Assembly (NCBI RefSeq): GCF_949987515.2
Contig: NC_082689.1
Span: forward strand, 10,035,501-10,099,500
Length of the DNA: 64,000 nt
Reading direction: 5' to 3'
From: Delphinus delphis
Lineage: Eukaryota > Chordata > Mammalia > Artiodactyla > Delphinidae
Part shown: positions 11,770 to 21,655 of the stretch, one piece after another
Layout: every line of letters starts with the position of its first letter
How positions within the stretch are numbered: the stretch's first letter is position 1
The notes under the pieces: model-generated
What the model was told of the DNA's origin: nothing
The model's database searches: none
The model's input: the letters and a program-made list of their open reading frames with translations, nothing else
Position numbers and translations under genes: made by a program

Positions 11770-12722
11770 AAAAATCAATATGAATGATGTACAATATCTA
11801 TATATGGTCAAGATGCACCCATTTTAAGAATACGGTTTGATGAGTTTTAGTATGAACTGATTTAATCAACATGTAGAATGTAGCCACCATCCAGAAAGTT
11901 TCCTCATTCTCTTTTGTAGACAGTACCACCACCAGCTCTGTTTCCAAGCGATCACTGATCTGCATTAGGCCATTCTAGCTTGGATTTACCTTTTCTATAC
12001 TGTACAAACGGGACCATACAGGATGTATTCTTTTCTGCCTATGAATCTATTCATGAGATTTAATTTCATTGAACAAAGGTACTACAATTTGTACAGCCAT
12101 TCACTTGCAAATGGACATTTGAGTCTCCTTTTTGACTATTACAAAAGATGCTAGGATCCTATATGTACAAGGCTTTGTGTGGAAATATGTTTTTATTTCT
12201 CGAGTAAATACTTAGAAGTGAAATTGTTGAGTTGTGTGGTAAATGTATACTTAACCTTATGAGAAACGGCAAAGTGGTTTCCAAAGAGGTTGTGCAATTT
12301 TGCATTCCCACAAGAAATGCAGAGGAGTTCCAGTTGTTTTATATCCTCACCAAACTTTGGTGCCGCCAGTCTTTTTATTTGTAGCCATTCTTTTGGGTGT
12401 GGAACTGCGATATCTCATTATTATTTTAATTTCGCTAATGACATTGAGCATCATTTCCTGTTTCCTGGCCATTTGCATATATTATGTTTTGTGACATGTC
12501 TGATCAAATCTTTTGCCCATTTAAAAAATTGAGGGCTTCCCTGGTGGCACAGTGGTTGAGAGTCCGCCTGCCGATGCAGGGGACACGGGTTCGTGCCCCC
12601 GTCCGGGAATATCCCACATGCCGTGGAGCGGCTGGGCCCGTGAGCCATGGCCACTGAGCCTGCGCGTCCGGAGCCTGTGCTCCACAACGGGAGAGGCCAC
12701 AACAGTGAGAGGCCCGCGTACC

Positions 12723-12765
<43 letters not shown>

Positions 12766-13310
12766 GTTGTTTATCTTTTTTTTTTTATTATATGTACAAT
12801 TTCTTTACATATCCCAGGCACAAGTCCTTTGTCACTGACGTGTTTTGCAGATATTTGTCCCAGTTCGTGGTCCACCTTTTCATTTCCTTCATGCTGTTTT
12901 TTGAAAAGCAGAAGTTTTTATTTTTGATGTAGTTCAATTATAAATTTTTCTTTTATGACTTTATGCTCTGTGTCTTATGTAAGTAATCCTTGCCTACCCC
13001 CAAATCATGAAGATTTTCGTCTGTGTTTCTTTGTAGACGTTTTTATAGATTAGCTTTTACATTTAGGTCTAGAATTTTATGATTGGGTTAACTTGCAAAT
13101 GGAGTGAAGTACGAGCTAACCTTTATTTATTTACTTTAATAAATGGGTATACAGTACCAATATAGTACCAACTGTTGGAAAGAAAATTCTTTTGAATAGC
13201 CGTGATATCTTTGCCAAAAATCAGTTGACCGTGTGTGAACAAGTTTCTTTCTGGATTCTATTCTGTTCCACTGTTTTATATGTCCACCCATACACCAATA
13301 CCACATTATC
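11770..13310 (-). mobile_element. Old L1 (L1M-like), 3' half, holding a SINE
   Basis: Read on the minus strand this is an ancient L1 3' UTR and ORF2 end. Landmarks include 'aagatgcacccattttaag', 'gcattcccacaagaaatgcagag', 'cttttgcccatttaaaaaattgag' and 'catatcccaggcacaagtcc'. It is interrupted at 12533-12761 by a young SINE. It ends at about 13310 near 'accaataccacattatc', at the ORF2 position matching about 14860 of the younger L1 next door. The next old L1 sequence, after 17800, corresponds to a more upstream ORF2 position, so about 1.5 kb of the old element is missing. Confidence 0.85.
12533..12761 (+). mobile_element. CHR-type SINE with a 37 nt A tail
   Basis: Full-length sense copy with an uninterrupted A tail at 12725-12761, the longest in the window. 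The target-site duplication is AAAAAATTGAG, present as 'ttaaaaaattgag' before the SINE and again after the tail. A long pure tail and few body differences suggest a recent insertion. The L1 continues smoothly on both sides. Confidence 0.95.
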
Positions 13311-13348
13311 TTTTATTTATTTTTATTTTACTTTATTTTATTTTTTAT
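13311..13348 (+). repeat. T/A-rich tract (probable poly(A) tail of the adjoining L1)
   Basis: The tract TTTTATTTATTTTTATTTTA and similar repeats precede the L1 3' end at 13349. On the minus strand it reads as an interrupted A tail, as expected for the tail of the L1 at 13349-17590. Confidence 0.75.
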
Positions 13349-16300
13349 TAACATCTTTATTGGAGTATAATTGCTTTATAATGGTGTGTTAGTTTCTGCT
13401 TTATAACAAAGTGAATCGGCTATACGTATACATATATCCCCATATCTGCCTCCTCTTGTGTCTCCCTCCCACCCTCCCTATCCCACCCCTCTAGGTGGCC
13501 ACAAAGCACGAAGCTGATCTCCCTGTGCTATGCGGCTGCTTCCGACTACCTATCTGTTTTACACTTGATAGTGTACATATGTCAATGCTACTCTCTTGCT
13601 TATCCCAGCTTATCCTTCCCCCTCCCCGTATCCTCAGTCCATTCTCTACATCTATGTCTTTATTCCTGTCCTGCCCCTAGGTTCACCAGGACCATTTTTA
13701 TTTTAGATTCCATATATATGTGTTAGCATACGGTATTTGTTTTCCTCTGTCTGACTTACTTCACTCTGTATGACAGACTCTAGGTCCATCCATCTCACTA
13801 CAAATAACTCAATTTCGTTTCCATTTATGGCTCAGTAATATTCCATTGTATATATGTGCCACTTCTTCTTTATCCATTCATCTGTTTATGGAAACTTAGG
13901 TTGCTTCCATGTCCTGACTATTGTAAATAGTGCTGCAGTGAACATTGTGGTACATGACCCTCTTTGAATTATGGTTTTCAGAGGGTATATGCCCAGTAGT
14001 CGGATTGCTGGGTCATATGGTAGTTCTATTTTTAGTATTTTAAGGAACCTCCATACTGTTCTCCATAGTGGCTGTATTAATTTACATTCCCAACAGTGCA
14101 AGAAGGTTCCCTTTTCTCCACACCCTCTCCAGCATTTATTGTTTGTAGATTTTTTGATGATGGTCATTCTGAGCGGTGTGAGGTGATAGCTCATTGTAGT
14201 TTTGATTTGCGTTTCTCTAATGATTAGTGACGTTGAGCATCCTTTCATGTGTTTGTTGGCAATCTGTATATCTTCTTTGGAGAAATACCTATTTAAGTCT
14301 TCTGCCCATTTTTGGATTGGGTCGTTTGTTTTTTTGATGTTGAGCTGCATGAGCTCCTTGTATATTTTGGAGATTAATCCTTTGTCAGTTACTTCATTTG
14401 CAAATATTTTCTCCCTTTCTGAGGGCTGTCTTTTCGTCTTGTTTATGTTTTCCTTTGCTGTGCAAAAGCTTTTAAGTTTCATTAGGTCCCATTTGTTTAT
14501 TTTTGTTTTTATTTCCATTTCTCTAGGAGGGGGTCAAAAAGGATCTTGCTGTGTTTTATGTCATAGAGTGTTCTGCCTATGTTTTCCTCAAAGAGTTTTA
14601 TAGTGTCTATCCTTATATTTAGGTCTTTAATCCATTCTGAGTTTATTTTTGTGCATGGTGCCAGGGACTGTTCTAATTTCATTCTTTCACAGGTAGCTGT
14701 CCAGTTTCCCCAAGCAGCACTTATTGAAGAGGCTGTCTTTTCTCCATTGTATATTTTTGACTCCTTTATCAAAGATAAGGTGACCATAGGTGCGTGGGTT
14801 TATCTCTGGGCTTTCTATCCTGTTCCATTGACCTATATTTCTGTTTTTGTGTCAGTACCATACTGTCTTGATTACTGTAGCTTTGCAGTATAGTCTGAAT
14901 TCAGGGAGTCTGATTCCTCCAGCTCCGTTTTTCTTTCTCAAGATTGTTTTGGCTCTTTGGAGTCTTTTGTGTTTCCATACAAATTGTGAATTTTTTTATT
15001 CTAGTTCTGTGAAAAATGCCATTGGTAGTTTGATAGGGATTGCATTGAATCTGTAGATTGCTTTGGATAGTATAGTCATTTTCACAATGTTGATTCTTCC
15101 AATCTAAGAACATAGTATATCTCTCCATCTGTTTGTATCATCTTTTATTTCTTTCATCAGTGTCTTATAGTGTTCGGCATACAGGTCTTTTGTCTCCTTA
15201 GGTAGGTTTATTCCTAGGTATTTTATTCTTTTTGTTGCGATAGTAAATGGGAGTGTTTCCTTAATTTCTCTTTCAGATTTTACATCATTAGTGTATAGGA
15301 ATGCCAGAGATTTCTGTGCATTAATTTTGTATCCTGCTACTTTACCACATTCATTGATTAGCTCTGGTAGTTTTCTGGTAGCATCTTTAGGATTCTCTAT
15401 GTATAGTATCATGTCATCTGCAAACAGTGACAGTTTTACTTCTTCTTTTCCATTTGGATTCCTTTTATTTCTTTTTCTTCTCTGACTGCTGTACCTAAAA
15501 CTTCCAAAACTATGTTGAATAATAATGGTGAGAGTGGGTAACGTTGTCTGTTCCTGATCTTAGAGGAAATGATTTCAGTTTTTCACCATTGAGAATGATG
15601 TTGGTTGTGGGTTTGTCATATATGGCCTTTATTATGTTGAGGTAGTTTCCCTATATGCCTACTTTCTGGAGAATTTTTATCATAAATGGGTGTTGAATTT
15701 TGTCGAAAGCTTTCTCTGCATCTATTGATATTATCATATGATTTTTATCCTTCAGTTTGCTAATATGGTATATCACGTTGATTAATTTGAATATATTGAA
15801 GAATCCTTGCATTCCTGGAATAAACCCCACTTGATCATGGTGTATGATCCTTTTAATGTGCTGTTGGATTCTGTTTACTAGTATTTTGTTGAGGATTTTT
15901 GCATCTGTGTTCATCAGTGATATTGGCCTGTAGTTTTCTTTCTTTGTGACATCCTTGTCTGGTTTTGGTATCAGGGTGATGGTGGCCTTGTAGAATGAGT
16001 TTGGGAGTGTTCCTTCCTCTGCTATATTTTGGAAGAGTTTGAGAAGGATAGGTGTTAGCTCATTTCTAAATGTTTGACAGAATTTGCCTGTGAAGCCATC
16101 TGGTCCTGGGCTTCTGTTTGTTGGAAGATTTTTAATCCCAGTCTCAATTTCAGTGCTTGTGATTGGTCTGTTTATATATTTATTTCTTCCTGGTTTAGGC
16201 TCAGAAGGTTGTGATTTTCTAAGAATTTGCCCATTTCTTCCAGGTTGTCCATTTTATTGCCATATAGTTACTTGTAGTAATCTCTCATGGTCCTTTATAT

Positions 16301-17590
16301 TTCTGCAGTGTCAGTTGTTACTTCTCCTTTTTAATTTCTAATTCTGTTGATTTGAGTTTTCTCCCATTTTTTCTTGATGAGTCTGGCTAATGGTTTATCA
16401 ATTTTGTTTACCTCTTCAAAGAACCAGCTTTTAGTTTCATTGAGCTTTGCTATTGTTTCCTTCATTTCTGTTTCATTTGTTTCTGATCTGATCTTTATGA
16501 TTTCTCTTCTTCTGCTAACGTTGGGGGTTTTTGTTCTTCTTTCTCTAATTGCTTTAGGTGTAAGTTTAGATTGTTTATTTGAGTTTTTTTTTGTTTCTTG
16601 AGGTAGGCTTGTATTGCTACAAACTTCCCTCTTAGAACTGCTTTTGCTGCAACCCAAAGGTTTTGGTTTGTCGTGTTTTCCTTGTCATTTGTTTCTAGGT
16701 ATTTTCTGATTTCCTCTTTGATTTCTTCAGTGATCTCTTGGTTATTTAGTAGCGTATTGTGTAGCCTTCATGTGTTTGTATTTTTTACAGATTGTTTTCC
16801 TGTAATTGATATCTAGTCTCATAGTGTTGTGGTCAGAAAATATACTTGATACAATTTCAATTTTCTTAAATTTACCAAAGCTTGATTTGTGACCCAAGGT
16901 ATGATCTATCCTGGAGAATGTTCCATGAGCACTTGAGAAGAAAGTGTATTCTGTTGTTTTTGGATGGAATGTCCCATAAATTTCAATTAATTCCATCTTA
17001 TCTAATGTGTTATTTAAAGCTTGTGTCTCCTTATTTATTTTCATTTTGGATGATCTGTCCATTGGTGAAAGTGGGATGTTAAAGTCTCCTAGTATTATTG
17101 TGTTACTGTTGATGTCCCCTTTTATGGCTGTTAGCATTTGCCTTATGTATTGAGGTGCTCCTATGTTGGGTCCATTAATATTTACAATTGTTATATCTTT
17201 TTCTTGGATTGACCCCTTGATCATTATGTAGTGTCCTTCTTTGTCTCTTGTAATAGTCTTTACTTTGAAGCCTATTTTGTGTGATAGGAGAATTGCTATT
17301 CCGGCTCTCTTTTGATTTCCATTTGCATGGAATGTCTTTTTCCATCCCCTCACTTTCAGGCTGCATGTGTCCCTAGGTCTGAAGTGGGTCTCTTGTAGAC
17401 AGCATATATATGGGTCTTGTTTTTGTATCCATTCAGTGAGCCTGTGTCTTTTGGTTGGAGCATTTAATCCATTCACGTTAAAGGTAATTATCGATATGTA
17501 TGTTCCTATTGCCATTTTCTTAATTGTTTTGGGTTTGTTTTTGTAGGTCTTTTCCTTCTCTTGTGTTTCTTGCCTAGAGAAGTTCCTTAA
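13349..17590 (-). mobile_element. L1, 5'-truncated at the ORF1/ORF2 boundary
   Basis: A 4.2 kb L1 on the minus strand. Its 3' end ('aacatctttattggagtataattg') is on the left, and it collinearly matches 48683-52938 of the full-length L1. It stops just past the ORF1 stop and ORF2 start and is joined directly to a broken SINE at 17591. It retains the 3' UTR and all of ORF2, but ORF2 is broken into many frames. I see no target-site duplication, consistent with an atypical insertion or a later rearrangement. Confidence 0.92.
13886..17515 (-). pseudogene. L1 ORF2 remnant (endonuclease and reverse transcriptase), broken
   Basis: ORF2 starts at the methionine codon at 17513-17515. The first open piece (to 16742, 258 codons) is the AP-type endonuclease domain. 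It shows the family motifs NVNGLN near residue 14, QETH, GDFN, RIDH and SDHN. Downstream pieces at 16657-16331, 15914-15651, 15412-15104, 15128-14901, 14787-14509 and 14518-13886 lie in shifting frames. They carry reverse-transcriptase stretches such as a '[15 protein letters not shown]' segment, and the C-terminal '[18 protein letters not shown]' cysteine region. With several frameshifts and stops it cannot encode working ORF2p. The endonuclease piece alone is open and is fused upstream to SINE codons in one frame. Confidence 0.9.
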
Positions 17591-17732
17591 GCTCCGGACA
17601 CACAGGCTCAGTGGCAATGGCTCATGGGCCCAGCCGCTCTGCTGCATGTGGGATCTTCCCGGACCGGGGCTTGAACCCATGTCCCCTGCATTGGCAGGCG
17701 GACTCTCAACCACTGTGCCACCAGGAAAGCCC
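17591..17732 (-). mobile_element. Truncated CHR-type SINE at an L1 junction
   Basis: Only the 5' 142 bp of the SINE is present, from GCTCCGGACAC to CCAGGAAAGCCC. The terminal roughly 60 bp and the A tail are missing exactly where the L1 5' end begins. This suggests that L1 integration deleted part of a resident SINE, or that the two were joined during reverse transcription. Confidence 0.9.
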
Positions 17733-17800
17733 AATCTGTGTTTTAACAAGCATTCCTGATGATTCTAATGAACACTAGGTTAGAGAGACACTGCTTTAGA
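17733..17800. mobile_element. MER5-like scrap
   Basis: The phrase 'gcattcctgatgattctaatgaacactaggttagagagacactgc' resembles the terminal part of MER5A ('gattctaatgcacactaaagtttgagaaccactgc'). It separates the broken SINE from the next old L1 sequence. Confidence 0.55.
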
Positions 17801-17899
17801 AAGGAGTTTATCAATTTTATTAATCTTAAACTTTTTTTTTGTTTAATTGAATTTCTCTATCTTTGGTCCACTTTCTATTTTATTGGTTTCTGCTCTAAT

Positions 17900-17914
17900 C
17901 CTTCCTTCCTTCCT

Positions 17915-17989
<75 letters not shown>

Positions 17990-17992
17990 ACT
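17900..17992 (+). repeat. (CTTT)n microsatellite with a CCTT head
   Basis: Three TTCC units are followed by about 19 uninterrupted TTCT units. Pure tetranucleotide arrays of this length are usually highly variable between individuals. The pyrimidine-only strand could form triplex structures. The long leucine/phenylalanine/serine frames across it are artefacts. Confidence 0.95.
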
Positions 17993-19050
17993 TGTGTTTA
18001 ATCTGCTCTTCTTTTTCTATCTTCTTAAAGAGCTGTAAGCTGATTGATTTTAGACCTCGGTTCCTTTCCAATGTAAGCACTTCAGGGTATAAATTTTGTT
18101 CTAAGCACTGCTTTAACTACATTTAATTCAAAATATTTTCTAACTTTAAGTCTTATTTCTTCTTCTTCCCTGGTACTTTTAAATTTTCATATACTTTGAG
18201 GTTAGTTTTCCAGAAAGTTTTCTGTTATAGACTTCTAATTTAAGTCCTTTGTGGTCAGATAATATAATCTTTATGATTTCAGTTCTTTTAAATTTGTTCA
18301 GAAATATTTAATAGTGCAGAATATGGTCTATATTGAAGAATTTTCCTTAGGCAGTTGAAAGTAATATATATTCTGCTATTATTGGATGGAGTGTTCTGTA
18401 AATGTCAATTAGGTCAACTGGCCTGGTAAGAGTGTGCTTACTGATTTCTGGTTACAGTTCTTTCAGTTTCAGTATTGAAATCTCCAACTATAATTGTGGA
18501 TTTCTCTACTCCCTTTACGTTAGTCTTTGCTTCATTTATATTAAATCTCTTTAATTAGATGTATAAACTGCTAGGATTGTTTTGCCTGTTTGACAAATTG
18601 ATTCTGTTATCATTGTGAAACCATTCTTACTCGTGATAATATTCTTTATTCTATAGCTTACTTTGTTCACTATTGATATTGTCACCAATTTATTGGTGTT
18701 TTCATTATATATCTATTTCCACTCTTTTCCTTTTACTTAGCTCTGTAATTATAGTTTAGGTGACTTCCTAGAGAGTATATATTTGGGTCTTGCTTTTTTA
18801 TTCATTATGACAATCTACCACTTAATTGTAGTACTTCAGTCATTTGTATCCAATGTAATTATTGATAAAGTTGTGTTGATATTTACCATTTTATTATTTG
18901 TTTTATACTTGTTTAATTTGTCCTTTTTTTGGCTTTTGCCTGCCTCATTTTTAAATTATTTTTCATATTCCCTTTAGTCTCCTCCATAGGCTTATACTAT
19001 TTTATTTTATTTTAAGGTTTGCCATATGTCTCTTAAAAAATCATAGTTTA

Positions 19051-19260
19051 GGGCTTCCCTGGTGGCGCAGTGGTTGAGAGTCTGCCTGCCGATGCAGGGG
19101 ACACGGGTTCGTGCCCTGGTCCGGGAGGATCCCACATGCCGTGGAACAGCTGGGCCCGTGGGCCATGGCTGCTGAGCCTGCGTGTCCAGAGCTTGTGCTC
19201 TGCAATGGGAGAGGCCACAACAGTGAGAGGTCTGTGTACCGCTAAAAAAAAAAAAAAAAA
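19051..19260 (+). mobile_element. CHR-type SINE, sense copy
   Basis: Full-length, with an A tail of about 17. The target-site duplication TCATAGTTTA is at 19041-19050 and at 19262-19271. The body is more diverged than most (for example GGTCTGTGTACCGCT near the 3' end), suggesting an older copy. Confidence 0.95.
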
Positions 19261-19430
19261 ATCATAGTTTACCTTCAAATATGTTATATTACTTCACTTC
19301 ATAAGAAAGACTTACAACAGTGTATATCTGATTTCCCCCTTCATGCTTGGTGGTGTTATAAATTTTACTTCTACATTTGTTTAAGCCTATAGAACACATA
19401 TATTTTTTGGTTTAAACAGTGAATTATCTT

Positions 19431-20164
19431 TTAAATAACTTAAAAATGAGAAACTCCATTTATATTTATCCATATATTTCCCATTTCTGGCGCTCCTTAT
19501 TCCTTTCCAAATTTCTATTGGTTTCAAAGAGATGGTTTTAACATTGGTCTTTGGGAAGAACTGGTAGGAAACTAGGTGAAAGAGATTTGGAGTAACCAGC
19601 TCCTAGAAGGCCCTTAGTGCCATCTTAGATTTTAGATTACCTGAAAGCAATGCAGGTTACATGATCAAATTTGGATTATAGGAAGATCACTCTGGCATCA
19701 GTGGGAAAGTTCATTTGAGGAGCTTGGATGCACTCAGCTGTCTGTTGAAATAAATCAGGTGAAATTGCAATACATCAGAGAGAGTGATGCAGACCTGGAG
19801 TGATGTCACCTCTGTGGATATGCAGAAGAAAGGACTGATTCAAGAAGATTTCAGGAGCTAAAATGAACAGCACCAGGTGGTTGATGGTGTTTGGGGGAGA
19901 AGGACATGGAGAAGTGTGGACAACATCCAGAGTTTTAGCTTGGGGGGCCGAACATGGTCATTGCACCAGCTGACATGGAGGGCTCAGAAGAGCTGGTCTG
20001 AGCAGCAGGGTAGTGAGCACAGCATTGAACGCTTTGTGTTGGGACTGTCTATGGGAGACCCAAATGGAGAGAGATGGATCTGCAGCTCGGAGGAAAGGTC
20101 CGAGTTGGGTCTTTAAACTACAATATAACATCTGTGAGCATAGGTCTGATTAGACTGTTTACCT
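19431..20164. other. No gene recognised
   Basis: Unassigned sequence with phrases such as 'gatcactctggcatcagtgggaaag' that may be an old repeat. The open frame at 19877-20116 has no domain. Confidence 0.45.
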
Positions 20165-20312
20165 GAGGCGGAGTTTGTCAAAGTGTGTGGTCATGAACCA
20201 CCTGCATCAGATTCACCTGCAGTGCTGAATAAAGTTAGCAGACTCCCGGGCTGAGAGTAGTACCAAGAACCTGCACTAACAAGCCCCACAGTTGATTCCT
20301 AAGTTTTATTAA
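20165..20312 (+). mobile_element. MER5A-like DNA transposon
   Basis: The sequence 'caaagtgtgtggtcatgaaccacctgcatcagattcacctgcagtgctgaata...gactcccgggctg...gaacctgcactaacaagcccc' follows the MER5A order. Confidence 0.65.
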
Positions 20313-21190
20313 AAAACCTGATTTAAAGAGTAAGAAGGAGTTGGATATATAAGCCTTCCACCTTATATTTTTTTCTCCCACATACAAAAGGTGTGTGAAA
20401 TCTTGAGAATTCCAGCTGGAAGATGCCTGGTGTTAGATGTCAAGTGGAGGGTGCTGAACGCGAAGCTAGTAAATAGATCTGTAAAATAAGTGAAAGAAAG
20501 AGTTTGTAGTAGAAATAGACTTTTATTCTCTAGCTTCAAGAAAAAGATCCTTTGGAGGTGGTGGGAATTATATAAGAAATGATAGGAGAGGTGACAAAAC
20601 TGATGATACATTTTAAATAATTGGATGATTTACATAAGAAAGCAGCAATGAAACTATCTTTCCTTACAAGACATAATCACATGGCATAAGAACATAAGGG
20701 CTGCCCATCTGGATTAAATCCACTGTCATTTCAGCATCCTGTCTCTCACAGTGGGACAGAGGATGAATTCTTGTGCTCCATGAGGTCCTTCCTGAAGTCA
20801 ACCCACAAGGTTAGAGTTTCACCTTCTTAAGTTCTGGATGTCTCCAATATTAACTGTGACTCTATCTGCTTATATAAAGATTTATATAAGTACTTACATA
20901 AATTACTGACATAACTACTTACATGATGACAGATAGAGGAAGATGCTAAACTGAAGTGATGGAGCGCTTTTCATGAACGTGTTGACCTTATTTATGAAAC
21001 ATAAAGAAAGAAGTTATACTTTTCAGATTGCTTAATATCAATCATTGATTTCTCCTTGGAATATTTTTGGGGATTTCAGAAATAGGGAGACCATGCTAAG
21101 CACAAGAAATAATAATTCAAAGGCAGTGAAATAAAAGCATATGAGCTATGGTTAGCTTTCAGTGCATAGAGGAGTTATAAGAGATATTGA
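20313..21190. other. No gene recognised
   Basis: AT-rich unassigned sequence. A small locally repetitive patch at 20880-20930 repeats 'tacttacataa' and 'ttatataa' words. Confidence 0.45.
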
Positions 21191-21199
21191 AAATAATAA

Positions 21200-21655
21200 C
21201 CGTAATAACTGACATATAGAAGATGTTCAATGCTTTGTTTGAAGTGCTTTACATACACATATTCCTTTTATCTTCCTAAAAGGTCTACCTGAGGTAGGTA
21301 CTATTGTGATCCCCATTTTTTTTTTTTTTTTTTTTTTTTTTGCGGTACGCGGGCCTCTCACTGCTGTGGCCTCCCCCGTTGCGGAGCACAGGCTCCGGAC
21401 GCGCAGGCTCAGCGGCCATGGTTCACGGGCCCAGCCGCTCCGCGGCATGTGGGATCTTCCTGGACTGGGGCACGAACCCGCGTCCCCTGCATCGGCAGGC
21501 GGACTCTCAACCACTGCGCCACCAGAGAAGCCCGTGATCCCCATTTTATAGATGAAAAAGCTGAGGCACAGAAGTCCCCCCAGGTCGCAAGCTGGTACGA
21601 GTTCGAGCTAGGATTCAAACCCAGAAATGTGGCTCTGGAAAGCTGCACACCATAG
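21200..21655 (+). mobile_element. MIR SINE split by a CHR SINE
   Basis: The left part (21200-21319) reads '...gtgctttacatacacatattcctttta...ctgaggtaggtactattgtgatccccatttt'. The right part (21534-21655) reads 'tagatgaaaaagctgaggcacag...gattcaaacccag...ctctggaaagc'. Together they give the MIR core and tail in order, with a CHR SINE between them. Confidence 0.9.
21320..21533 (-). mobile_element. CHR-type SINE inserted in a MIR
   Basis: Reverse-oriented full-length copy with a T run of about 26 (21316-21341). A perfect 14 bp target-site duplication, GTGATCCCCATTTT, is at 21306-21319 and 21534-21547. The body is close to the group consensus, suggesting a fairly recent insertion. Confidence 0.97.

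Larger units (their letters stand above)
17800..19430 (-). mobile_element. Old L1 (L1M-like), ORF2 5' part, holding a microsatellite and a SINE
   Basis: Minus-strand ancient L1. The words 'gagtttatcaattttattaatctt', 'tgtggtcagataatataatc', 'ggatggagtgttctgtaaatgtcaatt' and 'gtatatatttgggtcttgc' align in order with the endonuclease/RT region of the young L1s (about 16390-17420). It could be the same old L1 as 11770-13310, or a second one. A CTTT microsatellite (17904-17990) and a SINE (19051-19260) lie inside it. Confidence 0.75.

Noticed and set aside
17900..17992. Regular short repeats that might suggest a CRISPR-like array
   Set aside because: They are uninterrupted tetranucleotides without spacers, in a mammalian context.
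17847..18038. Frames rich in phenylalanine, leucine and serine, like a membrane protein
   Set aside because: They are translations of a CTTT microsatellite.
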